Assembly: GCA_021799185.1 (NCBI GenBank)
Contig: JAJZAW010000005.1
Coordinates: 1 to 32,762 of the forward strand
DNA from: Thermoplasmata archaeon
GTDB lineage: Archaea; Thermoplasmatota; Thermoplasmata; Thermoplasmatales; Thermoplasmataceae
Length of the DNA stretch: 32,762 bases
Direction: 5' to 3'
Made by a program: the position numbers and the translations under genes. Below, piece after piece: positions 1 to 9,870 of the stretch (positions are counted from its first letter, which is position 1; every line of letters begins with the position of its first letter). The notes under the pieces are model-generated. The model saw only the letters and a list, made by a program, of their open reading frames with translations, had not been told where the DNA came from and ran no database searches.

Positions 1-594
1 CGATCTCCATGTAGATGTAATCATATCTAGATAGTTAAAGCTTACTATGGTGCATTATAGCAAGATGCGAAAAAATATACTTACTATCCATTTAATTAAT
101 TAATCGACTCCCTACCTATCCTTGAAGCTACCATCCCACTTTGCCATCTTAAACTTGGAATGCAATGAACAGCATTTCTAAAGTCATGCCGGCGGTTAAG
201 TACCTATGCAATGCTTTTCTTGTTTCGGATTACAGTCGAAATCTACTCACAGTCACGTGGCAAAAAAACTCACTTTAGTCGTGGGAGAAATTGTGACACA
301 CTTATATATTGATTAATCGCACATGTATTCTAATCAAGACCCTCCATGTAAAGCTGCTTCCAAATGACGAACAGAAGCAGTTGTATTTGATCCACACATG
401 TCATTCAATGACGCATTTGATTTTGCTTCCTGAATAGTGTTTGAGAAATGTTGAACAACAGGTTGTAAGCCAACATGCTTTAGCCCCTGCCAGTCTACTT
501 GTGAATTGCGCAGACATACCAAATGGATTTACTGTTATCTACGATTGCTTCACTGTTTCATAAATCAAAAATACTTATATAGTTATTTTTATTT

Positions 595-1569
595 ATGAAA
601 TATACAATGAAAGAACAAATGTTACCCTTTGCTTTTTCAAAAGGTGAGATAGCTACTGCAAGGATGATCTCTGACCATGGCGGTTTATCTATACGTGATC
701 TTTCGACTTTACTAGGGAAGTCAGAAAGTTCCATCTCTCAAAGGGTGAAAAGTCTTGAAGAAAAGGGAATCGTTAAGACAAAGAGACAGGGTATGAAGAA
801 ATTTGTTGACATATCTGATAGAAATTACGCTCTTTCCCTAAAGGAAATGTTCAGGGTAGAACCATATGTTCCATGGGAAAAAATGATTTCAAATTCTAAT
901 ATCACAGTACTATTTAGAAACATAACCGGGGAGGAAAGTTTCGAACGCGGAACCTCTTCTATTTCCTCATGGAGAGCAATTCGTAATCTATCAATGCATG
1001 GAATGTACATCAGTTCTCCTGAGAAGCAATCAGCCAGAAATAGCAACCTGTCACACTTCATCACTGAGTATTCAGATTACGTAAGCAGGAAATACTTGGC
1101 TGAGAAGCTGCCAAGAGATGCAATCATTCTTTGGAGGAGCGGTTATCGTTGTCTTTTCAAGATGAATGGCCATTCCAAGAAGGAAGTTGAGAGATTACCA
1201 ATTGAAACATCTCCCACGGCACTTACTGTTATGCCAGCTTATGGAATACAATTCTTGACCTCGGATTTTTACTATTACCACGAACCAAACATGAATAAGT
1301 TATCCTTAGAAGATATAATTCTCCACACGTTAAGCATAGATCCAGAGAGCCAAACATACTCCACCTATGCGCTATTGCTGGCCTTCAAAAATAAAAAAGA
1401 GATAGACATGGATCGACTCGTAGACAAGTCACGCAAATATAATCTTGTGGAAAGAACACGAAATTTTATAAATTACATCAAGAGCACTGGGAAAGCCAGA
1501 GAATGGCCATTACCAGAACCAGGAGAACTCCAAGAACAGGCCGATTTGTATGGGATAGTGTTAGGTTGA
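595..1569 (+). CDS. Winged-helix/MarR-like HTH protein, candidate regulator/antitoxin partner of the downstream nucleotidyltransferase
   Basis: 324 aa ORF; N-terminus (GEIATARMISDHGGLSIRDLSTLLGKSESSISQRVKSLEEKGIVKTKRQG) reads as a classic wHTH; overlaps or abuts the next ORF, which has an NTase motif. Confidence 0.7.
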   Translation: MKYTMKEQMLPFAFSKGEIATARMISDHGGLSIRDLSTLLGKSESSISQRVKSLEEKGIVKTKRQGMKKFVDISDRNYALSLKEMFRVEPYVPWEKMISNSNITVLFRNITGEESFERGTSSISSWRAIRNLSMHGMYISSPEKQSARNSNLSHFITEYSDYVSRKYLAEKLPRDAIILWRSGYRCLFKMNGHSKKEVERLPIETSPTALTVMPAYGIQFLTSDFYYYHEPNMNKLSLEDIILHTLSIDPESQTYSTYALLLAFKNKKEIDMDRLVDKSRKYNLVERTRNFINYIKSTGKAREWPLPEPGELQEQADLYGIVLG

Positions 1570-2255
1570 TCGATTCAGACCGAGCAAATTTTGACCCAGA
1601 TTACGTCGCAAAGGAATTAATGAGGTTGGATAATGTTCTTATTGATAAGTTATGCATCTACCTGCTCGGTGGAGCAGTAATGGCAATAAACGGACTGAAA
1701 CCTGGGACTAAAGACATTGATGTGATAGTTGAAAATGAAAGAGATCATAGAATTTTAGTTTGTTCTCTTAAAAAATGTGAATACTACGTGTTACAAACTC
1801 AAGACTTGTCTAGGCCATACGTAGAACTCTCGGCAACTGCCATGCAGAACCTTGAAGGATTCAGATTGGAAATATTCATTAAGTATGTTGCGAAAAAATT
1901 ATCCTTGACCGATACCATTAAACAACGTGCCTACAGAATATACCAAGGTAAGGAACTGACTGTTTTTTGCTTGTCGAATGAAGACATGTTTCTAATGAAA
2001 GGCATGACTGAAAGAGACAGAGATTTAGAGGATATGGAGTTGATTGCAAGAACTGACATAGATTACAATTTGGTTTTAAACGAATGCGTAGAGCAATCTA
2101 AAGGAGATCCAAGAGGCAATATTTGGGAATCATCTCTTTATGAGAAGTGCGTGGAATTGAAAGAGAAATATGGAATCGAAGTTCCAATACTCAAGAAATT
2201 AAGAAAAATTTCTGAAAGAAAAATGAACAAAGCTAAAAGGAAGCGTGAATCATGA
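1566..2255 (+). CDS. Nucleotidyltransferase-fold protein (AbiEii/DUF6036-like)
   Basis: LLGGAVMAINGLKPGTKDIDVIV matches the NTase GG...DxD signature. The ORF is open from 1503; a TTG at 1566 overlaps the upstream TGA (TTGA) and an ATG lies at 1620, so the start is uncertain. Confidence 0.65.
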   Translation: MIDSDRANFDPDYVAKELMRLDNVLIDKLCIYLLGGAVMAINGLKPGTKDIDVIVENERDHRILVCSLKKCEYYVLQTQDLSRPYVELSATAMQNLEGFRLEIFIKYVAKKLSLTDTIKQRAYRIYQGKELTVFCLSNEDMFLMKGMTERDRDLEDMELIARTDIDYNLVLNECVEQSKGDPRGNIWESSLYEKCVELKEKYGIEVPILKKLRKISERKMNKAKRKRES

Positions 2256-2389
2256 GAAATTCACCAACTAAAACTTGTATTTCAGGTAACATTCAAAGAT
2301 GTTTTACTCCTTTTCCCTCCCAATAAATGTTTCTTCTGATAAAACTATTTGGGCAGATAAATCAGCTTTATTACTATTTAAAGGGATGA

Positions 2390-2577
2390 GGCGACAGATT
2401 GGAAGAACTGTCAGAAGAAGAATTGCAATTTATCAATCAGGTAAGAAAAAGAGATTGAGGAAGGCGGGTTTATTTTTGCTTTAGACCAGAGGGGTTGTGT
2501 ATCAAGGAATTCCATGTGTAACAACTCGATTTAACCATGAAGAAAAATCTGCGATTGGTGCTATGGTTATTTCGTAA
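2390..2577 (+). pseudogene. Possible frameshifted remnant of an unidentified gene
   Basis: Protein-like segments spread over three frames: GDRLEELSEEELQFINQVRKRD* (2390-2458), EEGGFIFALDQRG (from 2457), RGVVYQGIPCVTTRFNHEEKSAIGAMVIS* (2488-2577). Confidence 0.3.
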
Positions 2578-2814
2578 GGGATTGATAGCAAAATCAGAAA
2601 CATTATTGATCATTCCCATGTGTGTCTTTTTCAGGCCCTTTTACTTTCTTCAAGACTTTTGATCAGACTATCGAAGTCATCATCACTAATCTTTTTCTCA
2701 ATATGGTAAATTTCGCTTTTTACCATGAAAATGTAACGATTGTAAGTATAATAACACTCGTAATTGAATATAAAATGCAGGAAAATACTTATAATCCGCA
2801 GCCCATGGAAAATA

Positions 2815-4449
2815 ATGAGTTTAGAAGAAGGAATGATTTCCGGTGACAGATATGAAACAACAAAAACAGGGTTAAAAAGAGGAATGACAACAGGTCAGGC
2901 AATAATGTTCGGTGTAGGGGGCGCAATAGGTTCCGGCATCCTTTTTGCTGCGGCCGGTGGGCTATCATATGCTGGTCCTGCTGATATTATATCGTGGATA
3001 CTTACGGCTATATTCATTGTATTGGTTACGCTCCCTTTCGCTGAGTATTCAGCAATGTTCCCTAGATCTGGAATAAGTGCCAGAGTGGCATATTATTCAT
3101 ACGGATCTTATGGAGGGTTTATTTCAGGATGGGCTCTGTTAATTTGGGCTGCAACTATACCCGCTATCGAGGCTGTTGCTGTATCTACTTATGCATCGTT
3201 TTACTTTCCATTCCTTTACAACTCATCTACAGGTGTTTTAACTGGGTATGGCATTCTTCTTTCGGTACTCCTTTTACTGGGATTCTTTGTATTAAACCTT
3301 GTAGGAATTGGAACGTTTTCAAAATTCAATAATATCCTAACATGGGTAAAAATCGCTATAGTAGTTGGATTCATAATAATACTCCCAATATTCATATTCC
3401 ATCCATCCAATTTCACAACCCCTAAGTTTGCTACCTCAATTGGTGGAATCTTTATTGCAATTCCTGCTTCTGGTATACTATTCTCATTTGGTGGATACAG
3501 ACAGGTTGCAGATATGGCTGGAGAAGTAAAAAACCCCGGTAAAAAAATGCCAAAAATAATTGGGCTTGTCCTTTTAATTCAAACTCTTCTTTATATTGGA
3601 ATGGCAGTTGTAATGATTGGGTCAGTTAATTTTGCAGGATTTAAAACATTTGCTGGTAACTGGGATAAGATTTCGACACTGGGCTCACCCCTTGCAGATA
3701 TTATGAGAAGCAATCTTTCCTTCGTAAATCCTACAGTTGCGGGACTTCTGTCTATCATGATAACTCTCTTTTTCGTCTTTGCTATTTTTTCGCCAGGAGG
3801 GACTCTTGGAGTATATCTTACAGGTGCGAGTAGAATATTATTCGGATATGCTGAAGAGGATGCTCTGCCAAAGAAGCTGAAACAAACAACTAAAAAGGGT
3901 GCGCCATTATTTTCCCTGATAATCATTGTAATAATGTCTATAATATTTCTTCTTCCACTACCTTCATGGTATGCACTTGTAGACTTTGTAGTAGTAGCTG
4001 CAGTGGCTAACTTTGCAGTTGCTTCACTCAGCCTGCCGGTATTGAGAAAATTGTACCCAGGCATCGAAAGACCTTTCAAAATCCCCTATCCCACACTCTG
4101 GTCATTTGCGGCATTTATAATAGCTACGTATCTGATCTATTGGTCTACGTATCCAACAACTCTATACGCTCTTGGCGCAACACTAGCAGGTTCAATTATA
4201 TTTTTATATCAGGCAAACAGAAAGCATTTCAAAAATCTAAACATAGCCAATTCGATATGGATCCCTATATACATTATAGGAATGATAATATTATCATATT
4301 TAGGAGGAACACCTACTGGTGGTATAAACTTTATTCCTTACCCTTACGATTACGTTGTTCTATTCATATATGCCATAATATTCTGGGGAGTAGGATTATT
4401 ATCGGCCCCTAAGAAACCGTTGATAAATGCAGAAGCCTTACTTGACTAA
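2815..4449 (+). CDS. APC superfamily amino acid permease
   Basis: About 12 hydrophobic segments; N-terminal TTGQAIMFGVGGAIGSGILFAAAGGLSYAGPA is typical of APC transporters. ATG at 2815 (MSLEEGMISGDRYE) preferred over the 2764 start. Confidence 0.85.
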   Translation: MSLEEGMISGDRYETTKTGLKRGMTTGQAIMFGVGGAIGSGILFAAAGGLSYAGPADIISWILTAIFIVLVTLPFAEYSAMFPRSGISARVAYYSYGSYGGFISGWALLIWAATIPAIEAVAVSTYASFYFPFLYNSSTGVLTGYGILLSVLLLLGFFVLNLVGIGTFSKFNNILTWVKIAIVVGFIIILPIFIFHPSNFTTPKFATSIGGIFIAIPASGILFSFGGYRQVADMAGEVKNPGKKMPKIIGLVLLIQTLLYIGMAVVMIGSVNFAGFKTFAGNWDKISTLGSPLADIMRSNLSFVNPTVAGLLSIMITLFFVFAIFSPGGTLGVYLTGASRILFGYAEEDALPKKLKQTTKKGAPLFSLIIIVIMSIIFLLPLPSWYALVDFVVVAAVANFAVASLSLPVLRKLYPGIERPFKIPYPTLWSFAAFIIATYLIYWSTYPTTLYALGATLAGSIIFLYQANRKHFKNLNIANSIWIPIYIIGMIILSYLGGTPTGGINFIPYPYDYVVLFIYAIIFWGVGLLSAPKKPLINAEALLD

Positions 4450-4516
4450 TTTTTTTATCGTAAAAAGCCATATGTTTAAAATTTTAATTTTATAAACTCT
4501 TCACAAAACTAAATTG

Positions 4517-5530
4517 AGGATTTTCAAAAACCTCCACTAAGACCTTTTTCATGACCTCATGATCAAATACCATGAACCTTCTGCAATATTATTTCCCGGA
4601 ATGGTACAAAGAAATTGAAGTTCGTGGAGATCTACTCTCAGGCATACGAGACATCATTGATTTTTAGAACATAAGAACAACCTTCTCCGATCTTTACAGC
4701 AATGACACAGAAAAGGGAGGAGGACCCAATTATGATCCCATACTCATGGTTAAGATATTGCTATTGCAGCTGTGGTACAAGCTATCAGATCCACAGATAG
4801 AGAGGAAGATCAGGGACAGGATATCAAAGACCGGCAAAGGCAGATCCGTATTCAATGAGATAAGGGATCAGATCATGGCTAAGAGAATCAGAATCAGGAA
4901 AGGAACAATGCAGGATGCATCTTTCATAGAAGCAGATAATGGGGATTATTGGAAACCAAAGGGCAATAAATCAAAAACAAGGAGAAGCATTTCGGCTACA
5001 AGGCACATACCTGTGAATGAGATCAAGATCATTGAAAAGCTGGCAGTAACATCTGCAAGTGTGCATAACTCACAGATTGATCTTCCCATTCCAGGCATTG
5101 TGTGTTACAGGCATAAAAGATACTTCTGTTCTCCATGCAGAGGTATTGATGCAACAATGGATCGATCTGCCAAGGGCCATAAGCTTCCTGTACAGTCTGT
5201 AAGAAGGAATCTGTGCATATCCCGGATCAGATCCATGGTGGAACACCCATATGCATTCTGCAAGAGGATGTTCCAATTTTCTCATGTTATGATTACGACA
5301 GTGCAGAGGGTTAGAGTTAAAACATACTTCACCGCCATGTGCTACAACCTCATGAGGGCAAGATTTCTTGATCGAATAGGGTGAGCTATCAAGATTTCAA
5401 GAAAAGATGGATAAAAAGAGCAAAATTGACAGCATATTGATCATCTCTTACCATTAATTGAGATCTTACTGAGGAAATTTTTAAAGAATCCATGATTGTT
5501 CTCAAAATCGAGAAGTTTTAGGAAAACCTC
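4517..5530. mobile_element. Possible extent of the decayed IS element, with imperfect terminal inverted repeats
   Basis: gaggattttcaaaaacctcc (from 4517) versus the reverse complement of the right end, gaggttttcctaaaacttctcg (5510-5530), flank the transposase remnant; the match is imperfect and gapped. Confidence 0.35.
4560..5384 (+). pseudogene. Degenerate IS5/IS4-type DDE transposase
   Basis: ORF 4746..5384 carries GGGPNYDPILMVKILLLQLWYKLSD, ...ASVHNSQ..., ...IRSMVEHPYAFCKRMFQFSHVMITTVQRVRVKTYFTAMCYNL. Its frame is interrupted upstream by TAG at 4665. Apparent internal deletions; the HFGYKAH motif lies in another frame at 4988-5008. Confidence 0.8.
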
Positions 5531-5810
5531 TGATGCTTTTTTTAGGATATGTCCTTTAATAACTTCAAAGTTGCACCATTTAACAGGTGAAAAATAAGTG
5601 TTAATATGATATGAAAAGTTGTTAATGTCATAAAATAACTTTAAGTTAGGGCCTTCTGCATCAACTGCATAACTAATGTATTTTCCAACAGAATAGAAAA
5701 TTAGCTGACTTTAAGTTCCAATTTATGCTACTGCTGGAGCCAGATTACACTGAGGCGCGTAGACACTCCTCCCATTCAAGCATAAGAAACTTAAACTTTA
5801 GACCATGTCA

Positions 5811-5844
5811 TGCTTTTCTTGAGGCTTCCTTTTTCAGAAAAGCA
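5811..5844. repeat. 9-bp perfect inverted repeat (tgcttttct / agaaaagca, 16-nt spacer)
   Basis: Stem arms 5811-5819 and 5836-5844 read directly in an intergenic region. Confidence 0.4.
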
Positions 5845-5894
5845 ATCCAAAGATGACCACATGTGAAATCCACAGTGTTTACGGAGACGCATTC

Positions 5895-6107
5895 TCAACG
5901 CCTGAACATCAATTTTCCGACATGCTTAATAATCCAGTCTACCAGCAGATTATACGTTCTTATACCTTCATCTAATACAATAATCATCCCATTATCGTCT
6001 TTTATAAGTTCTTTAATGCACATCCATTCAAAATATGGCAGGAATTTGTCATAAGAAAGTTCAGATGCTCCTGCGAGCCTTGTCTTGTTCATCGGACCTT
6101 TCTCCAT
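5895..6107 (-). CDS. Winged-helix transcriptional regulator-like protein (archaeal type)
   Basis: MEKGPMNKTRLAGASELSYDKFLPYFEWMCIKELIKDDNGMIIVLDEGIRTYNLLVDWIIKHVGKL; wHTH pattern. The open frame extends upstream to 6185 with coding-like PDLYIVARIIKNL but no ATG/GTG/TTG. Confidence 0.6.
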   Translation of the reverse strand: MEKGPMNKTRLAGASELSYDKFLPYFEWMCIKELIKDDNGMIIVLDEGIRTYNLLVDWIIKHVGKLMFRR

Positions 6108-6147
6108 GAGGTTCTTTATGATTCTTGCAACAATGTATAGATCCGGT

Positions 6148-6831
6148 CTAAATGCCTGTATTCTGGAATTCGGAATAGAACCACCTCAGTTCCACGATTA
6201 AATTATCCATGCGCCATAGTTCCTTATAACTCTGTCTGATCGTTCTATCGCCGAGTCCGATTACTACTATTATGGATACCAGAATTATAATAGGGACATT
6301 GATGGGTACTCCAAAAATATCCGTTATCAAAATACCGTAAGTGAAAAAAAGGAGTATAAAGATGATTCCTAGATAAAACAGAAGTGTGAGAGTGCTCAAA
6401 ACCACAAATGCCACCTTTGCTCTTTTGAGATTAAAGAGTATTTCTTCCCAGTCTGTGATTTCAATAATATGCATTATTCCGATTGCCCCCTCATTAAGAT
6501 ATTCGTCCCAGCTACTCTCCAGCGGTACAGTAAATGGTCTGTGGAATATCCTATAAACAACAACTGAAATGATTGCGAATATAGCTGATATAGGTATTCC
6601 AACACTTATATAATAAACATGTCCAACCGGAATATTCCCTAGAAAAGGGCTGAGTTTTTCAAAATTGTAAATATTTACCAAAAGGGAGACGAATGCTGAA
6701 ATAAGTATTGCGATAAGTATTAGGAGAAACGCTTCCGGAAAACTTTCACCAGATTTTTCATATCTGAGTGCTGTTTCCAGGGCTCTTTTAAGTTCCCTCA
6801 TTTTATCTACTGCTTCATTCTCATCCATCAA
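6148..6831 (-). CDS. Multi-pass membrane protein of unknown function
   Basis: 227 aa with about 4 hydrophobic segments; start overlaps the upstream gene's stop (ATGA). Confidence 0.65.
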   Translation of the reverse strand: MMDENEAVDKMRELKRALETALRYEKSGESFPEAFLLILIAILISAFVSLLVNIYNFEKLSPFLGNIPVGHVYYISVGIPISAIFAIISVVVYRIFHRPFTVPLESSWDEYLNEGAIGIMHIIEITDWEEILFNLKRAKVAFVVLSTLTLLFYLGIIFILLFFTYGILITDIFGVPINVPIIILVSIIVVIGLGDRTIRQSYKELWRMDNLIVELRWFYSEFQNTGI

Positions 6832-7328
6832 AATCCCCCAACAGCAACAATTTGAACAGCGGAAAAATTCTGGACAAATATCGCAAAACAGTATATTTCG
6901 CTGGTCTTGTAAATGTCAATCGTGGTGTTCAGATACGACGCCGGAACATCACTTATGATTCCTGCATCAACTGGCTTTGATGAGGAAACGGAAAGATTTG
7001 CTGGTCCTCCAACCTCACCAGATTGCCCTGAAAATATGGTTGGTCCAGAATGAAAATTTATCTTAAGGCTTGAATACACTGTGTAAACTGTGCCGTTTGG
7101 AAGGATCACATGCGGAGGACCGACAGCTAGTCCCAAATATTGTACGGTCAGTTCCCCATGAACCATGATGTTACTTTCCACAGCAACAACTATTACTGTG
7201 CCGTTTGCCCCATAGCCTGTTGTGTTGAAATTATTGCTGTATGAGACAAAACTCTGATCAATCCCCAGAATCAGCAGTATGAGAAGAGCAACTGCAAGTG
7301 TCAGGAACTTCCACACCCTCGACTTCAT
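6828..7328 (-). CDS. Secreted/membrane-anchored protein of unknown function
   Basis: Internal ATG at 7328 gives MKSRVWKFLTLAVALLILLILGI (signal anchor) followed by a domain with many N-x-S/T sequons. Confidence 0.6.
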   Translation of the reverse strand: MKSRVWKFLTLAVALLILLILGIDQSFVSYSNNFNTTGYGANGTVIVVAVESNIMVHGELTVQYLGLAVGPPHVILPNGTVYTVYSSLKINFHSGPTIFSGQSGEVGGPANLSVSSSKPVDAGIISDVPASYLNTTIDIYKTSEIYCFAIFVQNFSAVQIVAVGGF

Positions 7329-7604
7329 CGCATTCACGTGTTCAAAACAATGACTTGCCTGAACGCCATTAGAGTGTAGGTTCGAAAATGTTTTTAACAT
7401 CTATTATGAAGAGATGGGCTCAGACAAAGCTTGCCTGTACCTGCAATAACCACAAATCTTTCTCTATAAACAGGTATCGGCCTATGTCTTCAATCATGAA
7501 TACATAACCGAGGCGTTGTGCAGCATTGCATCAAACAGCTTAAAATAATGATGCACTTCATCCGTATAGTAAATTATTTGATTCAATTGTGAATAGACCG
7601 GAAG

Positions 7605-9131
7605 GTGGGGATACTAACTCAACAGGAAGATGGTGGAACCAAAAGGTTTCCATGGCGCAGCACATTTCCTCTGTTTCTTTATGGACTTCTTTCAATCCTG
7701 TCCCTCTTAATTATGTATTCCCTTGGGACGCGCCAGGGCACAATATTTACCGATCCTATTCTTTCCAGGCTGATCTATCAGCCATTTGCAGGAATTGCAA
7801 TAATAGTAGTACTCAATGCGCTGCTCATTAGATACCCTACAGCACAGGTATATCTTGTGGGCGCGCTTATTGTTGCATATTCTTATATTGCAGCCGCAGT
7901 GCTTCCGGATTTTAACCTTTTCTTATTTCCTCTGATTTCACTGGTACTATCAATCGTGCTTGCTCTGAGAATAAATATGAGCAGCAAATCAAAGCTTTCC
8001 AGGATCGGCATGTTTGTGTTCGTTTCAATTTTTATGCTGATTCTTGGTGGCGCACTTAGATTTTACAGCAATCCTGCGGAGTTTTCCTTGGCTTTTGGAT
8101 CAATATATGATGATGAAAACCCGCTTGGAGTGCCTTTCCTGTTTTATAATGGAATAGTTATATACAGCAGATTTCTTGTTGTAACAGTCAGCGTTCCGAT
8201 AATACTGATGTTTACTGGCCTGGCAGCAGTTCTGACGGAGAATTACCATCTTATTGTTGGATACACTTCCGCCAGGCGCATTACAGGAATAGGAAGAAAT
8301 TTCAACAGTGCCCTGACTGTTCTGAGCTGCCAGTGTGAAGGGATCACAGCTTCGTTCCCATCCATAGTGGCTACGGTTCTGCTCTCAGCTGTGATTCCAT
8401 TAATTTCCTTAAGTATAATACTTGTCCTGATGACAAACATCCTTCTTTCCAGATACTTTGTAAGGGGCGAAAGGGTCAGGACACTTGAGAGGATCTGGGC
8501 TATTCCCTCAAGAGGTTATTTTACTGCAATAGTCGCAGTCTTTCTTCCCCTTGAGATTCTCTTCATAGTTATGAGCGTGTATCTGGGGTATTTCAGGAAT
8601 CTGACTGTATTTTCTGCCATCAATATATCGATGTTTGTTTATGGAATACTATTCTACCATGCAATAGCCCGAATTCTTGGCTTCAGAATTAATATACCGG
8701 CACACGTGGAATATATCATAATTGCTGCATCAACTCTTCTCATGTTCATATGGTACGTTCCCGCGCTTACAACCGATTCAGTGACTGTGGTTTCATACTT
8801 TATAATAATGGGATTCACCTCATTGATTGCTGGTGCAATATCCGGATTGCTTTTCCAGAATGTTAGCGCCAGGCACAGACTCCTCTATTTCCAGTATCTC
8901 ACAATGATGATAAGTACACTAGCCATTGTTGTGTTTTATATAAGTGTCATAGCATTGCATGTAATATGGCCTTACTTCGGAATGGCGGAGCAGATAGAAT
9001 TTTCCCTGGTCATATGGGGCATCTCGCTTCCTTTTGTATGGCTTGGCACCAACATTTCACTTAATTCCGAATCATCAGGCTTCATACCTGTAACGCCGCA
9101 TATTGATAATGGCGTTAAGGAATCAAGTTAA
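7605..9131 (+). CDS. Polytopic membrane protein of unknown function
   Basis: 508 aa ORF, about 12 or more hydrophobic segments, clean coding frame. Confidence 0.7.
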   Translation: MGILTQQEDGGTKRFPWRSTFPLFLYGLLSILSLLIMYSLGTRQGTIFTDPILSRLIYQPFAGIAIIVVLNALLIRYPTAQVYLVGALIVAYSYIAAAVLPDFNLFLFPLISLVLSIVLALRINMSSKSKLSRIGMFVFVSIFMLILGGALRFYSNPAEFSLAFGSIYDDENPLGVPFLFYNGIVIYSRFLVVTVSVPIILMFTGLAAVLTENYHLIVGYTSARRITGIGRNFNSALTVLSCQCEGITASFPSIVATVLLSAVIPLISLSIILVLMTNILLSRYFVRGERVRTLERIWAIPSRGYFTAIVAVFLPLEILFIVMSVYLGYFRNLTVFSAINISMFVYGILFYHAIARILGFRINIPAHVEYIIIAASTLLMFIWYVPALTTDSVTVVSYFIIMGFTSLIAGAISGLLFQNVSARHRLLYFQYLTMMISTLAIVVFYISVIALHVIWPYFGMAEQIEFSLVIWGISLPFVWLGTNISLNSESSGFIPVTPHIDNGVKESS

Positions 9132-9146
9132 AGGCTGCTTCCAGCT

Positions 9147-9767
9147 TTATCCATACATTGATTCTGATCCTTTCATATCGCTCTGGCTGAGTATCTCGTT
9201 TATTATCCGCCCGGCATCCTGCGGATTTATTCCTAGGTTCTTTGTCAGAAACTCGAGAATCTCTTCACGGCTTTTTCCCTGCGCAACCAGGTCCTGAATC
9301 ATCATTACCATTCTGTTGCTCACCTGCTGATTGAATTCCTCCTCAAGGTGAAGTGTATGCACCATCAGGTAAAGCGACGACAGAAGCACGTTTAGGGCAA
9401 GGTTCATCTGATCCTTTGTCAGAGAATCCGTGGCAAGATCTACCCTTGCAATTACCTCCTCGTTTATGCCAAACACCATAAACTTGGCTATATCAAGCCT
9501 CTGGTTCAGAATCAAAAGCACGCGATAGATTGCAAGTCTGTCCTGATTTTCCAGCACCGCTGTCTCAACACCCGTTCTAACAGTAATATGCAATGCCTCA
9601 GGGTGAAATCCTATGAGAAATGCAAATGGTATCTTTTCGTTTTCTAGAATGAGGTGCCATTGATCCCACTTCATCTTCCAGGGAAGGTCTATCAGAATCT
9701 TTGAATCTTCAGTCCCATCGGAAAACCAGGAGACAACCTGTTTCTTAATAGCTTCAAGATCTGCCAT
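9147..9767 (-). CDS. Conserved archaeal-type hypothetical protein (possibly DUF2299-like)
   Basis: 206 aa ORF with balanced composition (VSWFSDGTEDSKILIDLPWKMKWDQWHLILENEKIPF...); family suggested from memory only. Confidence 0.6.
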   Translation of the reverse strand: MADLEAIKKQVVSWFSDGTEDSKILIDLPWKMKWDQWHLILENEKIPFAFLIGFHPEALHITVRTGVETAVLENQDRLAIYRVLLILNQRLDIAKFMVFGINEEVIARVDLATDSLTKDQMNLALNVLLSSLYLMVHTLHLEEEFNQQVSNRMVMMIQDLVAQGKSREEILEFLTKNLGINPQDAGRIINEILSQSDMKGSESMYG

Positions 9768-9870
9768 AAACTTGTATCTTGAATTAGCGTAATAATTTGT
9801 CTCTTAATATTCCAATAATGGGGCGCAGGAGTCAATTAAATATAATGAGATAAAAAGCTCCTCTTCATTT

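Noticed and set aside
2622-2846. 74-aa ORF upstream of the permease
   Set aside because: Overlaps the permease start in another frame and has no family character; the APC frame is clearly coding.
3591-4079. 162-aa minus ORF opposite the permease
   Set aside because: Antisense of a well-supported APC permease; no motif.
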